From assembly GCA_020631315.1 (NCBI GenBank), contig JAHDHM010000019.1:1-19794 (forward strand): a stretch of 19,794 nucleotides of DNA, read 5' to 3'. This document shows positions 1 to 7,809 of this stretch, piece by piece. Position numbers and translations under genes: made by a program. The notes under the pieces were generated by a model, which made no database searches, was not told where the DNA came from, and saw nothing but the letters and a program-made list of their open reading frames with translations. Each line of letters begins with the position of its first letter. Within the stretch, counting starts at the first letter, position 1. This stretch comes from Acidimicrobiales bacterium. Lineage in GTDB: Bacteria; Actinomycetota; Acidimicrobiia; Acidimicrobiales; Poriferisodaliceae.

Positions 1-1572
1 CACACCATCACCATGCCGATCGGGCTCGAGGGTCTCGGGCTCGTCGACCCAGGCGTCTATCCGGTCACCGTGGCGATCGACAGCGCCGACGGCACCAACC
101 TCGCCGAGCTGCTCACCCACCTCGTCATCGCACCGGCGACACCCGCCACGTCGACGGTCGCCGTCGCGGTCGCCTTCGACGTCCGCCCCGTGGCCGGGCC
201 CGCAGGAGACATCGACACCGACGACGCAGCAGCGCGCTGGATCGACGCAGCGATCGATCACCCCGACATCCCGATCACGGTGGCGGTCAACGGTCGCCTC
301 CTCGACGACTCGGCGAACGACCCACGCATTCGTCAGCTCCGCACCCGCGTCCGTTCCGGCAACGTGGAGCTCGTGGCGACGCCGTACGTGCCGGTCGACG
401 AAGCCGCCCTCGCCACGGAAGGACTCAGTGAGTCCGCAGCCGAACTGTTCGAGCAGGGCATCGCCTCGCTCGAGTCATTCGGAGAGACGACCGCCCGCCA
501 GACCCTTCAACTGTCCGACGATTGGGTCGACCGCCAGGTCGCCGGCGTGTGGCGAGACCGCGGGGTGCGTGATCTCGTCGTCGTCGACGATGCCAGGACG
601 TTCGACGCACCTGTCGAAGCCGAGACCACCTCCGGTCCGATCGACCTGATCGTCATCCCGCCGCGGTTCGCAGACGCCGACCCGGAGCAGCCCGTGCTGA
701 CGGCACATCGGCTGCTCGCCGAGTTGGCCACGATCGCGATCACCGCAGACCGGCCGACGTCGACGGTGCTCAGCTACCGGACCGGTGAGGGCGCCGACCC
801 CGCCTTCCTGACGACACTGCTCGACGGCCTCGACGACTCACGGCCACTGCTCGACATCGGCTTCGCCTCGACCGCCTTCTCCACCCCGACGGTCGTCACC
901 ACCACGGGCCGGCCACTGACCCTCGACCTCGGCGACGACGGCGTCGTCGAACGACTCGACGGCGACATCAGCGCCTTCCGCGAGGCCGAACGAGTGCTCG
1001 CCGCGTACCGCTCCATGATCAGCGAGGACGACGCAGGGCTGCTCCACGACCCGCAGGCCGAGACGTTGCTGTACAGCCTCGGCCTGGGTGTCGGCGGTGA
1101 CGACCGGGCACTCATCGCCCAGCGCGTCGTCGACCGCATCAACATCGAGCTCCAAGCCATCAAGCCGCCACCGCTCGGCTCGGTGAACCTCACGTCGCGC
1201 ACCGCCACGTATCCGTTCTCGTTCCAGAACAACGCCGACTATCCGATGCGGATCGAAGCCCGTTTCATCACCGACAAGGCATTGTTCAACGAGTTCGCCG
1301 ACGGCGAGAGCCTCACCCTCGTCCTCGAACCCCAGGCCGTCACCTCGCGGGAGGTGCAGGTCGAGGCGATCGCCTCCGGATCGTTCCCGCTGCGCATCGA
1401 GCTGCTGTCGCCCGACGGCGGACTCTCGCTCGGCACGGTCGACCTCACCATGCGCTCGACGGCGCCCTCGGGGATCGGCATCATCATCTCGATCGGCGCG
1501 GCAGCGGTCCTCATCATGTGGTGGGGTCGAGAGCTGCTGCGTTCCAGTCGGCGTCGGCGCGCCGCAGCATGA
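1..1572 (+). CDS. DUF6049-type envelope protein (5' truncated by window edge)
   Basis: The frame is open from base 1, so the gene begins upstream and the ATG at 13 is probably internal. About 523 residues are visible. They are mostly soluble sequence, then one C-terminal membrane segment (GIGIIISIGAAAVLIMWW, near visible residue 500) and a basic tail (RSSRRRR). This predicts a large extracytoplasmic domain anchored by its C-terminus with a short cytosolic end. The position directly before murJ matches the DUF6049 family (Rv3909 in M. tuberculosis), a conserved murJ neighbour of unknown biochemical function. A link to cell-wall assembly is inferred from context only. The stop codon lies 28 bases before murJ, so the two are probably co-transcribed. 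I identified the family from position, topology and general sequence look, not from a catalytic motif. Confidence 0.75.
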   Translation, partial: HTITMPIGLEGLGLVDPGVYPVTVAIDSADGTNLAELLTHLVIAPATPATSTVAVAVAFDVRPVAGPAGDIDTDDAAARWIDAAIDHPDIPITVAVNGRLLDDSANDPRIRQLRTRVRSGNVELVATPYVPVDEAALATEGLSESAAELFEQGIASLESFGETTARQTLQLSDDWVDRQVAGVWRDRGVRDLVVVDDARTFDAPVEAETTSGPIDLIVIPPRFADADPEQPVLTAHRLLAELATIAITADRPTSTVLSYRTGEGADPAFLTTLLDGLDDSRPLLDIGFASTAFSTPTVVTTTGRPLTLDLGDDGVVERLDGDISAFREAERVLAAYRSMISEDDAGLLHDPQAETLLYSLGLGVGGDDRALIAQRVVDRINIELQAIKPPPLGSVNLTSRTATYPFSFQNNADYPMRIEARFITDKALFNEFADGESLTLVLEPQAVTSREVQVEAIASGSFPLRIELLSPDGGLSLGTVDLTMRSTAPSGIGIIISIGAAAVLIMWWGRELLRSSRRRRAAA

Positions 1573-1600
1573 CCGTCGAGCGTCCGCCGGAGCCCACGAG

Positions 1601-3247
1601 ATGAAGCGATCCGGCAGCATCACCGTCGCCGCGGGCATCGCCCTCTCGCGCCTGACCGGGCTCGTGCGTGAAGCGCTCGTCCGCGGCAGGCTCGGCATCG
1701 GACCGGCAGGTGGCTCGTTCACCAACGCGCTCCGCATCCCGAACCTCCTGCAGAACCTGCTCGGTGAAGGCGTCCTGTCGGCGTCGTTCATCCCCGTGTA
1801 CTCCACGATGGCCGACGAGGACGAGACGGCAGCGGCTCGCCTGGCGAACACGATGTTCGTGTTCCTCTTCGCGGTCGTCACCCCTTTCGTCGTGCTCGGC
1901 GTACTGCTCGCCGAACCGCTGACACGCGTCATCGGCTTCGGCCTCGATGACGAACGCGTCGAGCTGACGGCCGAGCTGATGCAGATCATGACGCCGGGTG
2001 TCGCGATGCTCGTGCTGTCGGCATGGAGCCTCGGCGTCCTCAACAGCCACCGCAGCTTCTTCGTGCCCTACGCCGCACCGGTCGTCTGGAACCTCACCCA
2101 GATCGCGATCGTCCTGGCGGCAGGCACCGGCTTGCTCGAAGAGGATCTCGCCGTCCGGGTGGCCTGGGCAGTCACCGCCGGATCCGTCGCACAGTTCGTG
2201 GTCCAGCTTCCGGCACTGCGTCGCGTGAACCCGCACCTCGGCCGCGGCGGCGTCGCCTTCGACGACCCGGCGTTCCGCGACGTCCTGCGCCGACTGGGTC
2301 CCGTCGTCATCGGCCGCGGCTCGGCGCAGGTGTCGGCGTTCGTCGACATCGCCCTCGCATCGCTGCTCGCGGTCGGCGCGATCGCGGCCATCGGGACCGC
2401 GCAGGTGCTGTATCTGCTGCCGATCTCGCTGTTCGCCATGAGCGTCGCAGCAGCCGAGCTCCCGGAGATGAGCCGGCTGGGTGGTGACGTCGATCGTCTC
2501 GCCGAACGGCTCGAACGCGCGCTCGAGACCGTCACGTTCTGGATGGCGTTCACGACGGTCGCCTATGTCCTGGCCGGCCGTGATGTGGTCGGCGCCATCT
2601 TCTCCCTGGTGCCGGGCTCGCGGTTCGACGACGACGCGCAACTGCTCATTGCGATCGTGCTCGCCGTGTACGCGTTGGGTCTGCTCGCGATCGGCGGTTC
2701 GCGCGTGATGCAGAACACGTTCTACGCACTCGGTGACACCCAGACCCCTGCACGCGTCGCGGTGACGCGCTACCTCGTCTCGGCCGTCGTGTCCGTCGCG
2801 TTCATGTTCCAGGCCGACCAGCTGTTCGTGTACGACAGCTCGATCAGCGGCCTGAACCAGTTGCTGGCACCACTCGAACCCCTCGCTGCCGAGATCCGCG
2901 GTGACGCATCGCGACCACTGCGGCTCGGGGCTGCCGGTCTCGCTCTCGGAGCGACTGTCGGCGCATGGACCGAAGCCGTCCTGTTGCGCATGTACCTGCG
3001 AGCCATGCTGCGGCGAGATCACGTGAGCGGTGAACAGTGGCGGCGACTCGTGCTGCCGACCCTGGTCGCCGCCCTCATGATGCTCGTGACGTTGCCGCTC
3101 ATCCGACCGCTCCCCGACATCGTGGCCGCCGTCGCACTGCTCCTGCCGTCGGGTCTCGCCTACGTGGCGCTCGCTGCGCGCCAAGACATCCGGGTCGCCC
3201 GCCGACTCCTCCGGCGCGGGTCGGCAGACACCCAGCGCACCAACTAG
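1601..3247 (+). CDS. murJ: MurJ/MviN lipid II flippase
   Basis: Polytopic membrane protein of 548 aa that flips the peptidoglycan precursor lipid II across the cytoplasmic membrane. The N-terminus carries the family hallmarks: GIALSRLTGLVRE, then PNLLQNLLGEGVLSASFIPVY at about residues 47-67. Repeated hydrophobic segments run through the rest, consistent with the 14-TM MOP fold. The ATG at 1601 is preceded by GGAG at 1589-1592, eight bases upstream. The protein ends shortly after its last TM region (RRLLRRGSADTQRTN). It therefore lacks the cytoplasmic pseudokinase, extra TM segment and extracellular domain that form the C-terminal half of mycobacterial MviN. Those domains are found in a separate gene at 4167-5564. 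It lies between the DUF6049 gene and degV on the same strand. Confidence 0.93.
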   Translation: MKRSGSITVAAGIALSRLTGLVREALVRGRLGIGPAGGSFTNALRIPNLLQNLLGEGVLSASFIPVYSTMADEDETAAARLANTMFVFLFAVVTPFVVLGVLLAEPLTRVIGFGLDDERVELTAELMQIMTPGVAMLVLSAWSLGVLNSHRSFFVPYAAPVVWNLTQIAIVLAAGTGLLEEDLAVRVAWAVTAGSVAQFVVQLPALRRVNPHLGRGGVAFDDPAFRDVLRRLGPVVIGRGSAQVSAFVDIALASLLAVGAIAAIGTAQVLYLLPISLFAMSVAAAELPEMSRLGGDVDRLAERLERALETVTFWMAFTTVAYVLAGRDVVGAIFSLVPGSRFDDDAQLLIAIVLAVYALGLLAIGGSRVMQNTFYALGDTQTPARVAVTRYLVSAVVSVAFMFQADQLFVYDSSISGLNQLLAPLEPLAAEIRGDASRPLRLGAAGLALGATVGAWTEAVLLRMYLRAMLRRDHVSGEQWRRLVLPTLVAALMMLVTLPLIRPLPDIVAAVALLLPSGLAYVALAARQDIRVARRLLRRGSADTQRTN

Positions 3248-3297
3248 CGTCCATCCGTCACCGAGACCGACCGCCCATCGAGCCTCCGAGGAACAAC

Positions 3298-4131
3298 ATG
3301 ACCGTCAAGATCGTCACCGACAGCGCGTGCGACCTGCCCGAAGCTCTCGTCGAGAAGTACGACATCTCGATCGTGTCGTTGTCCGTCCGATTCGGTGACG
3401 AAGAGTTCGTCGACCGCATCGACCTGTCCGTCGACGAGTTCTGGGCCCGCTGCCACAGCTCCGACGTGCTGCCAGAGACCGCGGCCCCCTCCCCCGGCGC
3501 GTTCGAGACGACCTTCCGCGCAGCCCTCGACGGTGACTACGACGAGGTCGTCTGCATCAACCTGTCCGGCGATCTGTCCGCGACCATCCAGGCCGCCGAC
3601 GCAGCCGCCAAGTCGATGACCGACGCCACCATCGAGATCGTCGACTCGCGAACCGTGTCGATGGGTCTCGGATCGATCGTGCTCGCCGCAGCCGAAGCAG
3701 CCGAAGCAGGCGCCGATGCTGCCACCGTCGCCGCCTCCGCACGGGACATGGCCTCGCGGACGCGGGTGCACGCAGCACTCGACACGCTCGAGAACCTGAA
3801 GAAGGGCGGCCGCATCGGTGGTGCCGCCTCGCTCGTGGGCAGCTTGCTCTCCATCAAGCCGATGATCGAGGTGCGCGAAGGCGTCGTCGAACCGAACGGC
3901 CGGCAGCGCACTCGCGCTCGTGCCCTCACCTTCCTGGTGGACACGGTCGCCAACGCCGGGCCCATCGAGCGCCTGTCCGTCATGCACGCCCAGTGCGACG
4001 ACCTCGACGACTTCATGGGTCGCCTGAAGGGCATCTACGACGGCGAGATCGTCGTCGGCGACATCGGCGCCATCATCGGTGCACACGCCGGCACCGGCGT
4101 CATCGGTGTGACGTTCCAGGTCCCGGCCTGA
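3298..4131 (+). CDS. degV: DegV family fatty-acid-binding protein
   Basis: Protein of 277 aa with a full DegV fold signature: N-terminal IVTDSACDLP (residues 5-14), TAAPSPGAF near residue 60, the LSGDLSATIQ loop, EIVDSRTVSMGLG, LKKGGRIGG, and a C-terminal GAHAGTGVIGV motif. DegV/FakB proteins bind a single fatty acid. In Firmicutes, FakB presents it to the kinase FakA, but no FakA-like gene is visible here. I chose ATG 3298 because GAGGA at 3288-3292 sits five bases upstream and the DegV fold begins right there. The frame stays open further upstream, but that would overlap murJ and add unrelated sequence. It lies 50 bases after murJ, probably in the same operon. Its place between murJ and the pseudokinase gene is unusual compared with mycobacteria. 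Confidence 0.88.
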   Translation: MTVKIVTDSACDLPEALVEKYDISIVSLSVRFGDEEFVDRIDLSVDEFWARCHSSDVLPETAAPSPGAFETTFRAALDGDYDEVVCINLSGDLSATIQAADAAAKSMTDATIEIVDSRTVSMGLGSIVLAAAEAAEAGADAATVAASARDMASRTRVHAALDTLENLKKGGRIGGAASLVGSLLSIKPMIEVREGVVEPNGRQRTRARALTFLVDTVANAGPIERLSVMHAQCDDLDDFMGRLKGIYDGEIVVGDIGAIIGAHAGTGVIGVTFQVPA

Positions 4132-4166
4132 ACCGACCTCGATCCGACGACGGCACCGCTCAGGTA

Positions 4167-5564
4167 GTGGCACGGGTGGAACCCCCGGCGCTCCCTGGCG
4201 ACCGCTATGACCTCGGTGCGGCGCGCCGCACCGGCCGGCTGACCTCCTCGTGGTCCGCCTACGACCGGCGGCTCGAACGACCCGTGGTCGTCCACGTCCT
4301 GCGCGACGACCTCGCCAGCGACGCAGAGCTACGAGACCGACTCGCCCAACGGCTCCGGGAAGCGGCGAGAGTCGATCACCCCGGTGTCGCACGGGTGTAC
4401 GACGTCATCCAAGGCGATCGACTCGGTGTCGTGCTCGAGCACACGCACGAACGCGACTACCGGACACAGGTGCGTGCCGGATCGACCCTCGGCACCGCCG
4501 AGGCGGTCGATGTCGCTGCGAAGGTCGCCGACGCGATCGACGCCTGCCACGACGACGGCGTGACCCACGGCGGTCTGACGCTCTCGAGCATCGCGGAGAC
4601 CGACGACGGCCGGATCGTCGTGAACGACATCGGCACCGGTGGCGACGTCGACGCCTTCGCCGACGAGACGGTGCGAGGGGACATCGCCGCGTTGGCGGCA
4701 CTGGTGCACGAGCTCGTCGTCGGTCGACCCCCGCATCTGTCGGCGGGCACGGTCGAGATCGACCCGTCGCTCCCGGCGTCGTTCGCCGGGCCGATCGACG
4801 ACGCGCTGGAGGGCGGGCGCTTCTCCTCGGCCGGAGAGTTCGTGCGAGCGCTCCGAACGACGAGCAGCGCTGCGGCTCGGCCGGCGTCGTTCGCCGCCGA
4901 GCGCAAGTGGCTCGTCCCAGCGCTCGCCGTGTTGTGCATCGGCGGTCTGCTGGTGTTGATCGGCACCGCCCTCGGACGCACCGAGACCGGCCGCAACATC
5001 ATCGACAACGCGCGCGACGCCGTCGGACTCTCCGGCCCGCCCGTACGTGAGAACACGACGACCACCTCGACCTCGACGAGCACGGCCTCCACGACCGTCG
5101 TGATCGACACCCGGTCGGTCGAGATCGCTCGGCTCATTGACTTCGATCCGGGCGGCGACGGCTCCGAGAACCCGAGCCGACTGCCGCTGGTCAACGACGG
5201 TGACCCATCGCGCGGCTGGCAGACCGAGTGGTACACGACGGCGGAGTTCGGGAATCTGAAGACCGGCGTCGGCTTGGTCCTCGAGATCGATGACGCCGCA
5301 ACGCTCCGAGAGCTCGTGGTGCGAAGCCCGAGCCGGGGATGGTCGTTCGAGCTGTACGCGTCGCAGGAGCGTGCCGCAGTGGTGGACGACTGGGGCGACC
5401 CGCTCGTGACGGTCACCGACATCCAGGCCGACGTCGTGCTCGACGACCTCGTCGACCTGACGACACCGGCATCGCTGCTGCTGTGGATCACGCGTCTCGG
5501 CGAGGGTCCCGAACACCGAGTCATCATCACGGACATCGACCTCACGGGCAGCGACATCGCCTGA
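4167..5564 (+). CDS. Membrane-anchored pseudokinase with extracytoplasmic galactose-binding-like domain (MviN C-terminal-like)
   Basis: About 465 aa. Residues 11-230 read as a Ser/Thr kinase fold with lost catalytic residues. The glycine loop is degenerate (GAARRTGRLTSSW), the VAIK lysine is His43 (VVVHVL), and HRDLKPxN reads HGGLTLSSI, so the catalytic Asp is Gly136. The Asp of DFG survives as D154 in NDIG. One TM segment follows (about 248-271, WLVPALAVLCIGGLLVLIG), then a Thr/Ser-rich linker (about 300-316). The C-terminal domain (about 325-465) contains DFDPGGDGSENPS, NDGDPSRGWQTEWY and FGNLKTGVGLVLEI, which resembles a discoidin/galactose-binding fold. The same domain order forms the C-terminal half of mycobacterial MviN, whose pseudokinase domain, once phosphorylated by PknB, recruits FhaA to restrain peptidoglycan synthesis. 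The start is uncertain: GTG 4167 or GTG 4176, with no strong Shine-Dalgarno sequence. It begins 35 bases after degV. Confidence 0.82.
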   Translation: MARVEPPALPGDRYDLGAARRTGRLTSSWSAYDRRLERPVVVHVLRDDLASDAELRDRLAQRLREAARVDHPGVARVYDVIQGDRLGVVLEHTHERDYRTQVRAGSTLGTAEAVDVAAKVADAIDACHDDGVTHGGLTLSSIAETDDGRIVVNDIGTGGDVDAFADETVRGDIAALAALVHELVVGRPPHLSAGTVEIDPSLPASFAGPIDDALEGGRFSSAGEFVRALRTTSSAAARPASFAAERKWLVPALAVLCIGGLLVLIGTALGRTETGRNIIDNARDAVGLSGPPVRENTTTTSTSTSTASTTVVIDTRSVEIARLIDFDPGGDGSENPSRLPLVNDGDPSRGWQTEWYTTAEFGNLKTGVGLVLEIDDAATLRELVVRSPSRGWSFELYASQERAAVVDDWGDPLVTVTDIQADVVLDDLVDLTTPASLLLWITRLGEGPEHRVIITDIDLTGSDIA

Positions 5565-5617
5565 ACCCACTCACTCCATCGGGCCCCGGGCAACCCGAAG
5601 GTGACGACGGCCCGTCG

Positions 5618-5623
5618 TATGGT
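5618..5623 (+). promoter_or_regulatory. Possible sigM promoter (-10 element)
   Basis: TATGGT ends seven bases before the sigM ATG, so a transcript from here would be leaderless or nearly so. An ECF-type pair is also possible: GGCAACC at 5589-5595 and CGTC at 5613-5616, 17 bases apart. That would suit autoregulation by the sigma factor itself. Neither is proven. Confidence 0.35.
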
Positions 5624-5630
5624 GGAGTCG

Positions 5631-6200
5631 ATGGAGGATCCTGACGCAGCGCTGGTCGCGGCCGCCCGCAACGGGGACCGGGCTGCGATGGACGACCTGC
5701 TGCGTCGGCACTACGACCGGATCCACACGCTGTGTCGACGTATGGCGCGCAACGACGCCGACGCGCTCGACGCCACCCAGGAAGCACTGATCACGATCGT
5801 GCGCCGCCTCGACCGCTTCGACGGGCGTTCGACGTTCGCGACCTGGTCGTACCGGGTCGCCAGCAACGCATGCCTGGACGAACTACGACGCCGCGGCCGG
5901 CGGCCTGAGCCGGTCGACGATGCAGTGCTGGACCGGGGTGCCGCCACGACCGCCGATCACGGTGACCGCGTGCTCGAACTCGATGCGATGTCCGCGGCGC
6001 TCCAACAGGTCGACGAGGTCTACCGGGTGCCACTCGTCCTTCGCGATGTGCATGATCTCGACTACCGCCAGATCTCGGAGCAGTTGGGTGTGCCGCCGGG
6101 AACCGTGAAGTCACGCATCGCACGCGGGCGACGCGCGCTCGCCCAGATCCTGGGAACCGAATCCCCCTCCACCGACGTCCAACGAGATGCCGATGTCTGA
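5631..6200 (+). CDS. sigM: ECF-family RNA polymerase sigma factor (SigM-type by synteny)
   Basis: Sigma factor of 189 aa. Region 2 covers about residues 8-90, with DALDATQEALITIVRRLDRF and FATWSYRVASNACLDELRRR (promoter melting and -10 binding). Region 4 covers about 125-175, with VPLVLRDVHDLDYRQISEQL and PPGTVKSRIARGRRAL (helix-turn-helix for the -35 element). I chose ATG 5631 because it gives the usual ECF start (MEDPDAALVAAARNGD), has GGAG at 5624-5627, and a -10-like hexamer TATGGT ends seven bases upstream. The in-frame GTG at 5601 would add ten residues of low plausibility. Between the murJ/pseudokinase genes and trx/cwlM it matches mycobacterial sigM. The stop overlaps the start of the downstream putative anti-sigma gene, so the two are translationally coupled. 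Confidence 0.9.
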   Translation: MEDPDAALVAAARNGDRAAMDDLLRRHYDRIHTLCRRMARNDADALDATQEALITIVRRLDRFDGRSTFATWSYRVASNACLDELRRRGRRPEPVDDAVLDRGAATTADHGDRVLELDAMSAALQQVDEVYRVPLVLRDVHDLDYRQISEQLGVPPGTVKSRIARGRRALAQILGTESPSTDVQRDADV

Positions 6201-7056
6201 CACCCACGACGACGACGCCGCAACGGCGAACGAGCTCCTCCTCGAAGATGCGCTCGCAGGTGACCCCGACGCGCTCGCAGCGGTGATCGCCGACGACCAG
6301 CTCGTCGCCAGGTTCGAGGACCTCGTCACGATGCGTGATGCCATCCGCGAGCCGGCTCCGGCAGTTCCCGTGGACATCCGTGGCGCACACCTCGCAGCTG
6401 CCCTGGACGCGTTCGACGCCCAAGCGCCGTCGACCGCCGACGTCGCCACCGGGGGCACGGTGGTGTCGATGGCCCGTGGCCGACGACGCGGCCGCTGGGC
6501 CGGTGCGGCTGCGGCCGCGGCGCTCGCCGTCGCCGGTGTCGGTGGCGCACTGTCGCTCGGCGGTGGTGACGGGGCGCTCGTCGCGGATTCCGCGGATGAT
6601 GCCGCCGAGGCGGCGGACTTCACCGTGGAGTCCGACGCAGCCGCGGAGTCCGCGGCCGCCGACGAGGCAGCGGTCGAGAGCATCGAGGAGCGTGCACAGG
6701 CCTCGACCGGGGTCGCACCAGAAGCCGCCGATGCCGCGCAGGCAGCGACGGAGAGCGCGGTGGTGGCCGCAGACGAAGCCGTCATGGCCGAAGCTGACAT
6801 GGCGACGGCCGACGCGCTGCCCTTGGAGGCGATCGTTCCCGACGGGCCCCTGGACCCCAGGTTCGAGGAGTGCGTCGAGCAGTTCGATCTGCCCGATCGG
6901 CCGTGGAGCCAGGGCGTGCTGCTCGACGAAGTCGACCTCGGTGAGGACGAGCGCCTCGTCGTGGTCGCCGTCATGGACGACTTCGAGGCCGTCTGGATCG
7001 TCGAGTTCACCCACCCGTCGTGCGAGCTCCGGCTGGCCACACCGACGGACGGCTGA
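6193..7056 (+). CDS. Putative membrane anti-sigma factor (RsmA-like by position)
   Basis: About 287 aa from ATG 6193; ATG 6187 in the same frame is the alternative. The start overlaps the sigma-factor stop, the usual arrangement of a sigma/anti-sigma pair. Residues 1-90 are acidic and helical, and would be the cytoplasmic sigma-binding part. They contain no cysteine, so this is not a zinc-type (ZAS) domain with HxxxCxxC. A basic patch (ARGRRRGRW) precedes one TM segment (about residues 98-122, Ala/Gly/Val-rich). An Ala/Glu/Asp-rich linker of about 85 residues follows. The compact C-terminal domain, which would lie outside the membrane, holds the protein's only two cysteines (EECVEQF and HPSCEL). 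Function is inferred from position and topology; I see no family motif that proves it. Confidence 0.68.
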   Translation: MSDTHDDDAATANELLLEDALAGDPDALAAVIADDQLVARFEDLVTMRDAIREPAPAVPVDIRGAHLAAALDAFDAQAPSTADVATGGTVVSMARGRRRGRWAGAAAAAALAVAGVGGALSLGGGDGALVADSADDAAEAADFTVESDAAAESAAADEAAVESIEERAQASTGVAPEAADAAQAATESAVVAADEAVMAEADMATADALPLEAIVPDGPLDPRFEECVEQFDLPDRPWSQGVLLDEVDLGEDERLVVVAVMDDFEAVWIVEFTHPSCELRLATPTDG

Positions 7057-7075
7057 TTCGCCTGGCGGGTGGCGG

Positions 7076-7081
7076 TAGGCT
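7076..7081 (+). promoter_or_regulatory. Possible leaderless promoter for the two-TM protein
   Basis: TAGGCT ends eight bases before ATG 7090, and CTGATT (7053-7058) lies 17 bases upstream of it. The gene has no Shine-Dalgarno sequence. Leaderless mRNAs with this spacing are common in Actinobacteria. Confidence 0.4.
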
Positions 7082-7089
7082 CTCACGCC

Positions 7090-7389
7090 ATGGCTGACGA
7101 CGTCACGACCACCACGCCCGACTGGGGCGCCGACGCCACCGAACGCTTCGTGACGTTGGTGGACAACGTGAAGGTCAAGACGACCGGCCCGTTGCTCAAG
7201 GTGCTGCGGGCCGTCGTCTACGGCATCGTCGCTGCAGTGATGGGCATCATGTTGCTCTTCTTGCTGGTGATCGGCTTGATCCGCCTGGTGAACGCCTACC
7301 TGCCTGGTGACGTCTGGGCGGCCTATCTGCTGCTCGGCACGATCTTCCTGATCGCCGGCCTCTTCACCTGGACGAAGCGCACGCCGTGA
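7090..7389 (+). CDS. Small two-TM membrane protein, function unknown
   Basis: 99 aa with an acidic, Thr-rich N-terminus (MADDVTTTTPDWGADATERF), an amphipathic stretch to about residue 35, then two membrane segments: about 38-66 (VVYGIVAAVMGIMLLFLLVIGLI) and 74-95 (VWAAYLLLGTIFLIAGLFTW). It ends in a basic TKRTP. Both termini are therefore probably cytoplasmic. It resembles small actinobacterial membrane proteins annotated as holin-like or 'phage holin family', but I would not assign lytic activity. There is no Shine-Dalgarno sequence before ATG 7090. TAGGCT at 7076-7081 ends eight bases upstream, so a leaderless mRNA is plausible. It occupies the place where mycobacteria carry thioredoxin reductase trxB2. 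A hairpin follows it at 7401-7425. Confidence 0.75.
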   Translation: MADDVTTTTPDWGADATERFVTLVDNVKVKTTGPLLKVLRAVVYGIVAAVMGIMLLFLLVIGLIRLVNAYLPGDVWAAYLLLGTIFLIAGLFTWTKRTP

Positions 7390-7400
7390 TCTGCGCGGAC

Positions 7401-7425
7401 ATTCCCGACTCGTCCGGTCGGGAAT
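7401..7425 (+). terminator. Hairpin after the two-TM gene
   Basis: ATTCCCGAC (7401-7409) is the exact reverse complement of GTCGGGAAT (7417-7425), with a seven-base loop. It begins 12 bases after the stop at 7389 and lies 54 bases before trxA. There is no T-run, but actinobacterial terminators often lack one. It may also act within a trxA leader. Confidence 0.5.
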
Positions 7426-7479
7426 TCGCGTCCGAGCGAGACGGTTTCTCTTCATGAACGCCTACAAGGAGTGACGAAC

Positions 7480-7809
7480 ATGGGCGCACAGATCACCCAC
7501 CTCACCGACGCCACCTTCTCCGAGACCATCAGCTCGTCGGACACCCCGGTGCTCGTCGACTTCTGGGCCGAGTGGTGTGGACCGTGCAAGGCCATCGCGC
7601 CGATCCTCGATGAGATCGCCGAGGAGAACGCCGAGAAGCTCACGGTCGCGAAGGTGAACGTCGACGACAACCCCGACATCGCTCGCCAGTTCGAGGTGCT
7701 CAGCATCCCGACGCTCATCGTGTTCAACGGTGGCGAGCCCGCCAAGCGTCTGGTGGGCGCGAAGCCCAAGGGCGCGCTGCTCGCGGAGATCGAGGAATTT
7801 CTCCCCTAG
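7480..7809 (+). CDS. trxA: Thioredoxin
   Basis: Cytosolic thiol-disulfide oxidoreductase of 109 aa, the usual family length. The active site is WCGPC at residues 32-36 within DFWAEWCGPCKAIAPIL, and the cis-proline loop is LSIPTLIVF. KRLVGAKPKGAL forms the usual C-terminal strand and helix. I chose ATG 7480 because AAGGAG at 7466-7471 sits eight bases upstream. The GTG at 7471 overlaps that ribosome-binding site and is unlikely. Position before the CwlM-like gene matches mycobacterial trxC. No thioredoxin reductase gene is next to it in this window, so its electron donor must be encoded elsewhere. The last bases of trxA probably hold the ribosome-binding site and start of the next gene. Confidence 0.96.
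   Translation: MGAQITHLTDATFSETISSSDTPVLVDFWAEWCGPCKAIAPILDEIAEENAEKLTVAKVNVDDNPDIARQFEVLSIPTLIVFNGGEPAKRLVGAKPKGALLAEIEEFLP

Noticed and set aside
1514..3184. 556-aa minus-strand open frame opposite murJ
   Set aside because: Composition (Asp/Glu/Arg/Gln/His-rich) is typical of antisense frames in high-GC genes. murJ is certain on the other strand.
3037..3297. N-terminal extension of DegV into murJ
   Set aside because: Arg/Pro-rich, out of family, and ATG 3298 has a good ribosome-binding site.
4329..5570. 413-aa minus-strand open frame opposite the pseudokinase gene
   Set aside because: Antisense shadow. The plus frame has coherent kinase, TM and C-terminal domains.
5791..7455. 554-aa minus-strand open frame opposite the sigma and anti-sigma genes
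   Set aside because: Antisense shadow of well-supported genes, with no domain and Arg/Gly/His-rich composition.
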